Source: Opitutales bacterium UBA7389
GTDB taxonomy: Bacteria > Verrucomicrobiota > Verrucomicrobiia > Opitutales > Opitutaceae
Direction: 5' to 3'
Length of the DNA: 6,876 nucleotides
NCBI GenBank assembly: GCA_002474325.1
Contig: DKNL01000312.1
Location: 1-6,876, forward strand
How positions within the stretch are numbered: position 1 is the stretch's first letter; each line of letters opens with the position of its first letter. Made by a program: the position numbers and the translations under genes. Shown piece after piece: positions 1 to 6,759 of the stretch. Below the pieces are notes generated by a model that worked only from the letters and a program-made list of their open reading frames with translations, made no database searches and was not told the DNA's origin.

Positions 1-1231
1 TTGGCCCCGTCAACATGGGGCGCCGAACCGCTTTCCATTTTCCCATGCGGAGAGCTTGCTTGGAACCTTGCTCATAAAATTCCCAATACAAGTATTCATG
101 TTTGACTTGCTCAGAGCTCTTCCCAAGCAGCGTAGGCAGAAAACTGATACCATTCGTTGGGACTTCCAGATCATCGCCAGCGATATTCACAGCCGTAGCC
201 ATGAAATCCACTTGACCACTCACCAAAGAAGTCGTGCTTCCAGGCTCGATCTTACCCTTCCATTGAACGATGAGCGGCACGCGAATACCTCCATCATACA
301 AAGCCCGCTTTATTCCTGAAAAGGGTCCATTGGCATCGAAGAAGCGCGGATCATTCCCTGCTTCACTATGGGGCCCATTGTCTGAAGTGAAAAAGATAAC
401 CGTGTCTTCAATCAAGTCATAATCTTCAAGCCGCTCAACGACCCTCCCCACCATCATGTCCAAATATGTCACCATAGCCGCTTGTCCCTTGTTCTGTTTT
501 GACCAAGGCTTATCTTCGTATATACCGAGATCCGGCACAGCTGTCCCGTCACCTGTCTCATTCCACGCCTCATTGTTGGCATGCGGCAACGTGTAGGAAA
601 GATAGAGGAAGAAGGGCTCGTCTTTCTTGCGGTCTATGAATCCCAGCGTCTCGTCGATCATCAGAGCTGGCGTATACTCAACTTTTTCGGAAGCGATTCC
701 CTGGCCCCACTGTCCTTCATTGGGCACTACATTTTTCAAAGGGACGCGATCTTCATTTCTAATCAGGAATGTCGGATAAAACAAGTGAGCATGATGCTGA
801 TCCAAGTAGCCATAAAAGTAGTCGAAGCCCTGATTTGTCGGCATGCCTGACGTACCTTCATGACCCAATCCCCACTTTCCAACCTGGCCTGTGGCATAGC
901 CCTCCGCTTTTAGGATTTCCGCTACGGTGACGTCCTCCGGCCGAAGATTATTCTTCCCGTTGCCACGAATATAGCAATGCCCGGTATCCAATCCAGTCAT
1001 CAACACGCATCGCGACGGGGCACACACGGTGGAACCTGAATAGAAATCTGTAAACCGCATTCCGTTCTCCGCCAGTCTATCGATGTGCGGCGTCTTGATG
1101 AGTTCTTGCCCATAGCAGCCTAGATCGCCGTAACCGAGATCATCTGCCATAATGAAAATGATATTGGGCTTTTCCCTGGCGGCCAGGGAAATCAGCACCA
1201 AGAAGGCAATGATAAAGTAATGGAATCTCAT
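1..1231 (-). CDS. Secreted type I sulfatase (arylsulfatase A-like), C-terminus outside window
   Basis: This gene encodes a formylglycine-dependent sulfatase that hydrolyses sulfate esters, probably on a sulfated glycan, in the periplasm or outside the cell. The first 410 residues are visible. Residues 1-18 form a signal peptide (charged start, FIIAFLVLISLAA core, likely cut near Ala18), which supports the ATG at 1231. The motif CAPSR (70-74) is the CxPSR site whose Cys70 becomes formylglycine. Calcium ligands are Asp30-Asp31 (ADDLGYGD) and Asp284-Asn285 (SDNGP). Other conserved active-site positions are Arg74, Lys119 (GKWGLG), His217 (LPHAN) and Lys308 before GGIRVP. The usual GKWH histidine is Gly121 here, so it belongs to the GKWGLG-type branch. 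No Shine-Dalgarno sequence is seen. It lies 71 bases downstream of the helicase gene on the same strand and may share its transcript. The exact substrate cannot be told from sequence. It needs an anaerobic or aerobic formylglycine-generating enzyme encoded elsewhere. Confidence 0.94.
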   Translation of the reverse strand, partial: MRFHYFIIAFLVLISLAAREKPNIIFIMADDLGYGDLGCYGQELIKTPHIDRLAENGMRFTDFYSGSTVCAPSRCVLMTGLDTGHCYIRGNGKNNLRPEDVTVAEILKAEGYATGQVGKWGLGHEGTSGMPTNQGFDYFYGYLDQHHAHLFYPTFLIRNEDRVPLKNVVPNEGQWGQGIASEKVEYTPALMIDETLGFIDRKKDEPFFLYLSYTLPHANNEAWNETGDGTAVPDLGIYEDKPWSKQNKGQAAMVTYLDMMVGRVVERLEDYDLIEDTVIFFTSDNGPHSEAGNDPRFFDANGPFSGIKRALYDGGIRVPLIVQWKGKIEPGSTTSLVSGQVDFMATAVNIAGDDLEVPTNGISFLPTLLGKSSEQVKHEYLYWEFYEQGSKQALRMGKWKAVRRPMLTGP

Positions 1232-1302
1232 AATACTAAGGCAGTAGATTGTACGTGAACAATTGTGGGTCTCGAACATCGAGCATTAAATCCAACTTGG
1301 CT

Positions 1303-3846
1303 TCAATCGTTTTGCGATAAAATCAGCAATGCTTCCAAAGATTTGTATTGTCGAGCAAGCTCATCCGCTCCTAGAGCACTATTTTGGACAAGGCTTTCGA
1401 ATAACTCTTGCTTGTCTCGCTTCAGATCCTGAATTCGTTCCTCTATGGTGCCATTGGCAATCATCTTGTACACAAAAACTGTATTCTCCTGACCGATACG
1501 GTGAACACGGTCGATAGCCTGGTTTTCTACCGCGGGATTCCACCAAGGGTCCATTAAAAACACGTAGTCAGCAGCATGCAGTGTTATCCCTGAGCCACCA
1601 GCTCTCAGGGAGACGAGCATTGCTGCTGTGTCTTCAATTGCTTGAAACTCCCGCACTGGCGTCTCTCGATCCCTGGTAGCACCTGTAAGTTCGAAAAGAG
1701 ACAGGTCTGGAAAAGATTGGCTAATGAGCGTCTTTACCCGACTCAGGAACTGGACGAACTGACTGAAAACCACCACCTTGTGCCCAGTCCCTAGCACTTC
1801 TTGGAGCTTCTCCAATAACACCATCAACTTGCCGCTTTCCTCAAGTTCGCTCGTCACCCAAGGGAGCAAATCCGGGTCACAGCTAGCCTGACGCAATCGC
1901 GTCAACAAACTCAACGCTGCAAAGCGACTTCCCTTTAATGCGCTACCAAGATCATTCCCCAAGCGGGCGATTCCAGCAGCGCAAATCCGGCCGTATTCCC
2001 TTTTTTGCAACGACGTAAGCGGGCAAATTTGATGGATCAGAATCTTCTCAGGGAGATCCTTGGCCACTTGTTCTTTCGTACGCCGCAGCATAAACGGAGT
2101 AATTTGGGACCTTAGTCTCACTTTGAAGCGGTTCGGATTCTCGTGTAGCTCCCTTTCAAACAATCGACGCCTCCCCAGAAGTCCAGGCATGAGAAATTGA
2201 AAGCAAGGCCATATATCCAAGGGACGGTTCTCAATGGGGGTGCCCGTTAGGGCTACGCGACGCTTAGCCTTGAGTTTCATCGCCGCTCGGGTCACCTTGG
2301 CATCCGGATTTTTGATAAACTGAGCCTCATCGATTATGGCGTATTCAAATTCATGATTCTTTATTAAATCAATTCGGTTTCGCATAAGAGCGAAACTGGT
2401 TACCAATACATTCCACTCCTCGCCGATTAGCTCGATATCTCCTCCTGTGTATCGTATCGCCTTAAGGTCTGGAACGAATTTCTCGAATTCCGATATCCAA
2501 ACGGGCACTACACTCGCTGGACAGACTATCAAAGCCTTAGCGCCCAGAGACAAAGCATTCTGCATTAAGGCGATAACCTGTAAGGTCTTTCCGAGCCCCA
2601 TTTCGTCTGCGAGCAAGCAGTGGCAATCATGAGACAGCAGGCGATCCATCCATTTAACTCCCTCGAGCTGATACGCCCTCAAACATGACAAGTACGCAGC
2701 TTTTCCACAATTTCCGTGCAAAAGATTATCTCGCCATTGTAGTAGCTTCCTCTCCAACTTCACATTCGATTTTCCATCGGGGAAAAGAGAAAAAAGCTGG
2801 TACGGTTTAAAGCTGTCGTCCTCTTGTGGCTCCAACTCCCCCCATCGCTGAAGCGATTTTTTCGAATCCTCAGACAGCGTCACGATACCGATTTCGGGGA
2901 TCAGCGTGTGTGAGTCGGCGTTCTCGACCAGGTTTCTCGCTAGTTCATCCGACAACGAAAGTCCGCCCGATTCCAATGACCAACGCAAAGCCAAGCGGCC
3001 GCTTTTTTCTAAATTCGCCTTCGCCTCCAAGTTCAGCTCCTTATGGCCATCCCTGATATTGGATACATTGTACCGCTCCTCCGTCGAATATAGCCGTTTC
3101 CAGCCTGGCCAAACATTCTGAACGAAGAACGGAATTTCCTGCAGCCTCGCCAGCAGATACCCATTGAATTCCTGCGAGTAAGTAAAGTGTGACTTGTGGG
3201 CTCTGGCGGCCAATGAAATGAGTCGTTCACGCTCTTCCGCCGTCTTCGCCATCGGTGCGCCTTCAGCGACACTCAATGCTGGCTCCCTAACGCCCTCGCC
3301 CGATAACCAATACGCCTCGCAAATCAATCCTTGGAAATGCGTATCCAATACAAGGTGGAGCATGCGCTCTTCCACATTTTTGAATACGGGATCGGCAACG
3401 GACACTTTCTCTAGCAATTCGGACTTATCTTCCTCATCGCTCGATGCTTCCTGAAAATAGTTTAACTCCTCATCCGCAATAAGCTCTTCGATTTCTAAAA
3501 ACCCGGCCACTGCTATCGCATCCGCGAACTCCGAATCAGAGGAAGATGAACGAATTGAAAAGGCTCCATTATCCCAATCCACAACCGAGTACTCTTCCGA
3601 CTTGCCGATCTTGCAGGTCACGATTAAATCACCGTCCCCTATCGATATTTCCCGGATGCTGCCCTTACGGTAAAGCTTTCGCCCCCGTTTTACGACTAAA
3701 GAGCCAAACCGATCCTCCCATACCTCGTGCAAGCGGTCTTTCCACTGCTCCAACGCATGCTTAGAATAAAGTCGATTAGCGGCCCTCCAGTGCATTAACC
3801 GGACATTCAAAAACACTGGAATCCATAGCTTCAATGCAATTTGCAA
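1303..3846 (-). CDS. SNF2-family DEAD/DEAH-box helicase (Swi2/Snf2 ATPase) with degenerate SWIM-like N-terminus
   Basis: This is an 847-residue cytoplasmic SF2 ATPase that translocates on double-stranded DNA; bacterial relatives (RapA-like and SWIM-SNF2 types) remodel protein-DNA complexes. The C-terminal half carries the full motor: LRAYQLEGVKWM (389-400), Walker A DEMGLGKT (414-421), PASVVPVW (443-450), DEAQ (506-509), TGTPIENR (534-541), FMLRRTKEQV (585-594), KVVVFSQF (690-697), SLRAGGSGITLHAAD (746-760) and DRVHRIGQ (779-786). All catalytic motifs are intact. Residues 48-122 resemble the N-terminal SWIM region of bacterial SNF2 proteins (RGRKLYRKGSIREI), but the CxC...CxH ligands are missing. 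Residues 123-375 are an acidic and poorly recognisable linker region. ATG 3846 is the first ATG in frame; a TGA lies 8 codons upstream. A TTG at 3852 has AGGGGA at 9 bases and could be the true start, and Met18 (3795) is another option. It is divergent from the DUF502 gene and has the sulfatase gene downstream. Its specific substrate is unknown. Confidence 0.94.
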   Translation of the reverse strand: MQIALKLWIPVFLNVRLMHWRAANRLYSKHALEQWKDRLHEVWEDRFGSLVVKRGRKLYRKGSIREISIGDGDLIVTCKIGKSEEYSVVDWDNGAFSIRSSSSDSEFADAIAVAGFLEIEELIADEELNYFQEASSDEEDKSELLEKVSVADPVFKNVEERMLHLVLDTHFQGLICEAYWLSGEGVREPALSVAEGAPMAKTAEERERLISLAARAHKSHFTYSQEFNGYLLARLQEIPFFVQNVWPGWKRLYSTEERYNVSNIRDGHKELNLEAKANLEKSGRLALRWSLESGGLSLSDELARNLVENADSHTLIPEIGIVTLSEDSKKSLQRWGELEPQEDDSFKPYQLFSLFPDGKSNVKLERKLLQWRDNLLHGNCGKAAYLSCLRAYQLEGVKWMDRLLSHDCHCLLADEMGLGKTLQVIALMQNALSLGAKALIVCPASVVPVWISEFEKFVPDLKAIRYTGGDIELIGEEWNVLVTSFALMRNRIDLIKNHEFEYAIIDEAQFIKNPDAKVTRAAMKLKAKRRVALTGTPIENRPLDIWPCFQFLMPGLLGRRRLFERELHENPNRFKVRLRSQITPFMLRRTKEQVAKDLPEKILIHQICPLTSLQKREYGRICAAGIARLGNDLGSALKGSRFAALSLLTRLRQASCDPDLLPWVTSELEESGKLMVLLEKLQEVLGTGHKVVVFSQFVQFLSRVKTLISQSFPDLSLFELTGATRDRETPVREFQAIEDTAAMLVSLRAGGSGITLHAADYVFLMDPWWNPAVENQAIDRVHRIGQENTVFVYKMIANGTIEERIQDLKRDKQELFESLVQNSALGADELARQYKSLEALLILSQND
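3257..3286 (-). repeat. Candidate dispersed palindromic repeat inserted in frame in the helicase gene
   Basis: On the minus strand, these 30 bases encode helicase residues 188-197, EPALSVAEGA. From memory, this peptide and close variants (EPALSEVEG, PELVEG) recur in unrelated predicted proteins of environmental bacteria as the translation of a short intergenic palindromic repeat. The stretch can fold as GCCAGC, a 10-base loop, then GCT-GAA-GGC, an imperfect stem-loop. It falls in a linker between recognisable domains, where an insertion would be tolerated. Only one copy is in the window, so repetition cannot be shown here, and it could be ordinary coding sequence. Confidence 0.35.
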
Positions 3847-3947
3847 AAAACCGAATCCCCTGATTCACAACGAATGGGAACCAAACTTTTTAGGATGCTG
3901 CATTATTAATAATCGCCAAAACGTGAAAACGAAAAATAATCTGCCTT
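3847..3947. promoter_or_regulatory. Divergent promoter region with a 12-base AT palindrome
   Basis: This 101-base spacer separates the starts of the helicase (minus) and the DUF502 gene (plus), so it must hold promoters for both. The perfect palindrome ATTATTAATAAT lies at 3902-3913. Its symmetry offers a TAATAAT-like box to each strand, and it could equally be a binding site for a dimeric regulator. No -35/-10 pair with good match and spacing could be assigned on either strand. No clear Shine-Dalgarno sequence precedes the DUF502 ATG. AGGGGA on the minus strand (near 3862-3867) is the likely ribosome site of the helicase, 9 bases from TTG 3852 and 15 from ATG 3846. Confidence 0.4.
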
Positions 3948-4598
3948 ATGTTTGCATCTTTTCGTAGAGCTTTCTTTTCCGGCGTTGTTCTGCTCGCTCC
4001 ATTAGGAATCACCTTTTTCGTCTTCAATTGGCTGGTCCTTAAAATCGGGGGCAGTTTTAAAACTAAAGTGTTCTTCTTCCTGCCTAGGGAGATCGTATCC
4101 GATCCGCAAATGGAACTATTCTGGAATATTACGGCGACGGTTCTTGTGGTTTGCTTGATCACCCTCCTCGGGTTTCTCTCCCGCTACTTTGTCGCCAAAT
4201 ACTTGTGGTCGATCGGCGAACGAATCCTTCACAATCTTCCCGTGGTCAACACCGTCTACACCTCGGTAAAACAAATCATCGACACCTTTAGTTCAGAGAA
4301 TCGAGCGGTCTTCCAGAAAGTCGTCATTATCCAATTCCCTCGGGCAGGCAGCTACGCGATGGGATTTTTGACGAGCCGCTCAAAAGGGGAGATTCGCAAC
4401 AAGACGGAAAAGCAAATGCAGAATGTGTTCGTCCCGACCACCCCAAACCCGACAAGCGGCTTTCTTGTCATGCTTCCCGAGGATGAAGTCAGAGAACTGG
4501 ACATGTCGGTTGGGGAGGGGATGAAGTTCATCATCTCCGGCGGAGCCGTCGTTCCAAACTGGAAACCGACGGACACTCTAAGCGCCGATACCAACTAG
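3948..4598 (+). CDS. DUF502 family inner-membrane protein
   Basis: This 216-residue protein belongs to the DUF502 family, small membrane proteins of unknown biochemical role found in many bacteria and plants. Two hydrophobic helices are visible: residues 9-32 (following the basic FRR) and 60-80. A soluble domain of about 135 residues follows. Family hallmarks are NLPVVNTVYTSVKQIIDTF (96-114), FVPTTPNPTSGFLVMLP (161-177) and SVGEGMKFIISGGAVVP (187-203). The length is typical of the family and nothing appears truncated. The ATG at 3948 places the first helix close to the N-terminus, as expected. The start lacks a purine-rich ribosome site; the sequence before it is A-rich, which may suffice. 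recO follows after 12 bases, so the two are very probably one operon, although no functional link is known. No reaction should be assigned to it. Confidence 0.9.
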   Translation: MFASFRRAFFSGVVLLAPLGITFFVFNWLVLKIGGSFKTKVFFFLPREIVSDPQMELFWNITATVLVVCLITLLGFLSRYFVAKYLWSIGERILHNLPVVNTVYTSVKQIIDTFSSENRAVFQKVVIIQFPRAGSYAMGFLTSRSKGEIRNKTEKQMQNVFVPTTPNPTSGFLVMLPEDEVRELDMSVGEGMKFIISGGAVVPNWKPTDTLSADTN

Positions 4599-4610
4599 AA
4601 AAGCGCTCGG

Positions 4611-5219
4611 ATGCCTTCTCCAGAATTTCTCACTCAAGGAATCATCCTTGGGAGCGAACCGAGCGGAGAAAAATTCGTGATTCACTCCCTGCTCACCACT
4701 GATCAGGGAATCATAAGCCTGCTGGCTAGGCGCTCGAACAAGCCTGGCAGGCAAGTGGGCATCGATCTATTCGATGAAGGGGAATTCCTATTCGAACGGA
4801 GGCCCGATAGCCGATACGCTTTCCTCAAAGAAACGCAGATCCTTCGCAAACACGCTTACATTGCCCACAGATACAAGGCCTTCCAGGCCGCCGCCCGATT
4901 CGCTCGTCTCATACGAGCAAATCCGATTCCCATCGAGAATCAGGAACAAATCTACACCTTGCTAAAGCGAGGCCTGGGAGCTTGGGAAACACACAAGGAC
5001 CCTGATGCCGCGTTGCTCAAATGCCTGTACCTATACTGCCGCTACGAAGGCTATCCTATTAGAGAAGAGTGGGCCATGAGACTGCCCAGCAACGAATATT
5101 CTCGGCTCGCCAAAATCTTGAACCAACCTCTCGAATCATCTCAATATGACAACGACGACCTTATCGCCAGCCTGGAAAAGTATCTAGAACGCCATACGCA
5201 CATCCGTCTGGGAAGCTAG
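4611..5219 (+). CDS. recO: DNA repair protein RecO, short form without zinc finger
   Basis: RecO works with RecR (and RecF) to load RecA onto SSB-coated single-stranded DNA in gap repair and can anneal complementary strands. The 202 residues fit the family layout. An N-terminal OB-fold spans about 5-80: TQGIILGSEPSGEKFVIHSL (8-27), then TTDQGIISLLARRSNK (29-44), matches the RecO pattern of a beta strand, a short acidic turn and a strand ending in a basic patch. A helical region follows (85-200), with the segment LLKCLYLYCRYEGYPI (135-150) matching the family's C-terminal core. It is shorter than the usual roughly 240 residues. Only Cys138 and Cys143 are present, so the four-cysteine zinc finger of many RecO proteins is absent, as in E. 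coli. ATG 4611 follows the DUF502 stop by 12 bases with no strong ribosome site, which suggests translational coupling. The assignment rests on pattern rather than on a diagnostic catalytic motif. Confidence 0.78.
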   Translation: MPSPEFLTQGIILGSEPSGEKFVIHSLLTTDQGIISLLARRSNKPGRQVGIDLFDEGEFLFERRPDSRYAFLKETQILRKHAYIAHRYKAFQAAARFARLIRANPIPIENQEQIYTLLKRGLGAWETHKDPDAALLKCLYLYCRYEGYPIREEWAMRLPSNEYSRLAKILNQPLESSQYDNDDLIASLEKYLERHTHIRLGS

Positions 5220-5239
5220 CGCGTTTTCTTCGCCGCTAG
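5216..5239. terminator. Stem-loop at the recO stop, possible weak bidirectional terminator
   Basis: CTAGCG (5216-5221) pairs with CGCTAG (5234-5239). Two more CG pairs form inside if C5233 is bulged, leaving a loop of TTTTCTT. The recO stop codon lies in the left arm. The hairpin sits at the junction of two convergent genes, where a terminator serving both would be expected. No T-tract follows on either strand, so it is not a canonical intrinsic terminator. The remaining bases to 5321 show no better candidate. Confidence 0.3.
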
Positions 5240-5321
5240 AAGATCGCTATTCTCATTCAAATCGGCCAATACTAATCGCTTTCCACGACTTGATGGTGAT
5301 GAGTTCTCTTTCAGGCTCTTC

Positions 5322-6554
5322 CTAACCACGACGCAGCTCAGAGCCCTGGAACCGTACCAGAATTCGCCATACCTTCTTTAGCCGACAGGTAACCTTTCCC
5401 GTTTCCGAATCGAATGATTCGGGAATCTCGATCTTGTGGAGATCTATGGTAGCGTGATAGCCGCGCTCGGAAAACACATCGATCACCATGGCCATGGACA
5501 ACGGGCTTTCCAATATCGGATTTTCCGAGTTCACATGGGCGATGCCGGAAATCGCATGGTGCACGACAATAGGCATAATGTCTTTTTCGATGAATTCGAT
5601 TACCCGATAAAACTCTTCTCGATTTTCAAATTCATAGGCATCCAATCGTTTGACCAGTTCTTGACGAGCATGGGACACGATTTCCGATGCCAGGGGCAGC
5701 TTGCGCACCGAATCGAACGTGCTTGGATCGAGTTCCAGGGAGCTCTGATACTTAAGCTCCTTTACGATATTCCGCCGGACTTCAGCAATAGAGCCCTGAG
5801 CATTAATAAAATGATAATGAAAGACCTCTCGCAATGATTGCAATGCGTCGTAGGTCCTTTCCTTGAAAACCTTGTAGCGACGTCGGGCCGCTTTCGGATC
5901 CGCATCAGTCAACCGATACTCTAGCAATTTGCCAATCCCGGTGCGCTCCACTTCTTCGTTGTGCTTCAGTACTTCGTGACCGCGGTTCAACTGTCGTTTA
6001 ATGCTCTCACTCTCGTCACTGAAGAGCATCATGATGTGCACGATCGGCTGGCGAAACTTGTGATGCAGTTCTGTCTTATCGAATTCACTACGGTATTGCA
6101 ACATCTTGTCGTACAGTAGCTTCATGCACTCCACTTGCACCAAGGTGCGAGGAAAGCCGTCCAAGATACATCCATCCTCGTACTGCGGTTCTAGCATTCG
6201 CTCGAAAAGGATGCGTATAACTTCGCGATCGCCGACCAGTTGGCCCGCTTCCTTTAATTCCCGCATCTTCGGCGTATCGAGCAACGAGCTGACAACGATA
6301 GGTTCGCAAGTCAGCCCTCTCGCTTCCATGATGAAAGGAGTGTTCGTCCCCTTGCCCGCTCCCGGAGCTCCTCCTAATAGAATCAGCTCCTTTGGGAAAT
6401 GCAGTCGTTCCCTACCAAACTCGCTCTTTAGCTCGTTCCAAACAGCATTGAAGATGATCTGGGCATCCTTGACCTCGAGGTCCTGATGGTTCTGTGCACC
6501 AATCTTCTTGTCGGCTTCCTTGCTATTTTTCGTGCTTGTTTTTTCGGTTTTCAT
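5322..6554 (-). CDS. Adenylate-kinase-like P-loop nucleotide kinase with N- and C-terminal extensions
   Basis: This 410-residue cytoplasmic protein contains a nucleoside monophosphate kinase core at about 55-266. Visible motifs are the P-loop GGAPGAGKGT (61-70), the NMP-binding GQLVGD (104-109, normally GxLVPD) and LDGFPRT (131-137). RLTDADPKAARRRYKVF (214-230) matches the adenylate kinase RxDD...RLxxY segment after the LID. The LID region (about 188-213) is short and has no zinc cysteines. Phosphate transfer from ATP to a nucleoside monophosphate, probably AMP, is inferred. A lysine- and glutamate-rich leader (1-30) and a helix precede the core. Residues 270-410 form a mixed helical and strand region of no recognised family. 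A normal Adk has about 215 residues, so this is a fusion and not a simple adk. ATG 6554 is fixed as the most upstream start because TGA immediately precedes it in frame. It overlaps a 21-codon ORF in another frame, which may control its translation. Confidence 0.86.
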   Translation of the reverse strand: MKTEKTSTKNSKEADKKIGAQNHQDLEVKDAQIIFNAVWNELKSEFGRERLHFPKELILLGGAPGAGKGTNTPFIMEARGLTCEPIVVSSLLDTPKMRELKEAGQLVGDREVIRILFERMLEPQYEDGCILDGFPRTLVQVECMKLLYDKMLQYRSEFDKTELHHKFRQPIVHIMMLFSDESESIKRQLNRGHEVLKHNEEVERTGIGKLLEYRLTDADPKAARRRYKVFKERTYDALQSLREVFHYHFINAQGSIAEVRRNIVKELKYQSSLELDPSTFDSVRKLPLASEIVSHARQELVKRLDAYEFENREEFYRVIEFIEKDIMPIVVHHAISGIAHVNSENPILESPLSMAMVIDVFSERGYHATIDLHKIEIPESFDSETGKVTCRLKKVWRILVRFQGSELRRG

Positions 6555-6588
6555 TCAGCAACGCGAACTCCCCAGTCCGCTTAGGCAT
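6523..6588 (-). CDS. Possible 21-residue leader ORF overlapping the kinase start
   Basis: An ATG at 6588 is preceded by GGAG with a 7-base gap, the best-placed Shine-Dalgarno sequence seen in this window. The ORF runs 21 codons in a frame different from the kinase and ends at TAG 6523-6525, 29 bases inside the kinase gene. The peptide is hydrophilic and basic (it begins MPKRTGEF and ends NKHEK), with no signal or membrane segment. The kinase's own ATG has only GGGGAG at 13 bases, a poor distance. Translation of this ORF would therefore either deliver ribosomes to the kinase start by local reinitiation or compete with it. Its expression is not established; the ATG could also be fortuitous. Confidence 0.32.
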   Translation of the reverse strand: MPKRTGEFALLNENRKNKHEK

Positions 6589-6595
6589 TGTCTGT

Positions 6596-6599
6596 CTCC
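6596..6599 (-). promoter_or_regulatory. Ribosome binding site GGAG of the 21-codon ORF
   Basis: GGAG on the minus strand lies 7 bases before ATG 6588. The same site is 41 bases from the kinase ATG at 6554, too far to serve it directly. This is why the small ORF is taken seriously and the kinase start is judged weak or coupled. Confidence 0.45.
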
Positions 6600-6612
6600 A
6601 AAAGAAGTCTGA

Positions 6613-6759
6613 TTACCGAGAAATATCCCATTTACTCAAGACTTTATGGTTTCGAACCCCCAATATATCCATGTCCTCGATACCCATAGCCAGCGCGGGG
6701 CGAGCCGCGGATAGAATCGATGCAGCTAGTGTAAATTCTAGAAAGCGTTTTCGGTTCAT
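6613..6759 (-). CDS. 48-residue ORF: Tat-like signal peptide plus a 24-residue tail
   Basis: ATG 6759 opens a 48-codon ORF ending in TAA at 6613-6615. Residues 1-24 read as an export signal: a basic start with NRKRFLE, close to the Tat consensus S/T-RRxFLK but with Arg-Lys in place of the twin arginine, a mild hydrophobic stretch (TLAASILSAA) and a clean ALA cleavage site at 22-24. Only 24 residues follow, without cysteines or a known motif. An in-frame TAA lies 12 codons upstream, so it is not the tail of a longer ORF. No Shine-Dalgarno sequence is seen. It ends 24 bases before the 21-codon ORF. It may be the surviving 5' end of a decayed Tat-exported protein gene, which is the simpler reading, or a genuine secreted peptide. 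A 90-codon plus-strand ORF overlaps it but looks less protein-like. Confidence 0.42.
   Translation of the reverse strand: MNRKRFLEFTLAASILSAARPALAMGIEDMDILGVRNHKVLSKWDISR

Noticed and set aside
1248..1253. TACAAT on the minus strand as a -10 box for the sulfatase
   Set aside because: No acceptable -35 sequence at 16-18 bases and the implied leader would be only about 10 bases; read-through from the helicase gene is as likely.
3193..3454. Several plus-strand ORFs of 60-86 codons opposite the helicase
   Set aside because: All lie antisense to an intact 847-residue protein with complete motor motifs and have no motifs of their own.
3890..4162. Minus-strand 90-codon ORF opposite the DUF502 start
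   Set aside because: It is antisense to the conserved first membrane helix of DUF502 and spans the divergent promoter region; no family signal.
5436..5837. Plus-strand 133-codon ORF opposite the kinase gene
   Set aside because: It is entirely antisense to a protein with clear family motifs and shows no motif of its own; it is a shadow frame.
6106..6486. Plus-strand 126-codon ORF opposite the kinase P-loop region
   Set aside because: Serine- and arginine-rich translation typical of an antisense frame, fully covered by the kinase gene.
6523..6554. Heptamer A-AAA-AAC in the frame of the 21-codon ORF, as in programmed -1 frameshifting
   Set aside because: A -1 slip from that frame leads to the third frame, not to the kinase frame, so it would not produce a fused kinase.
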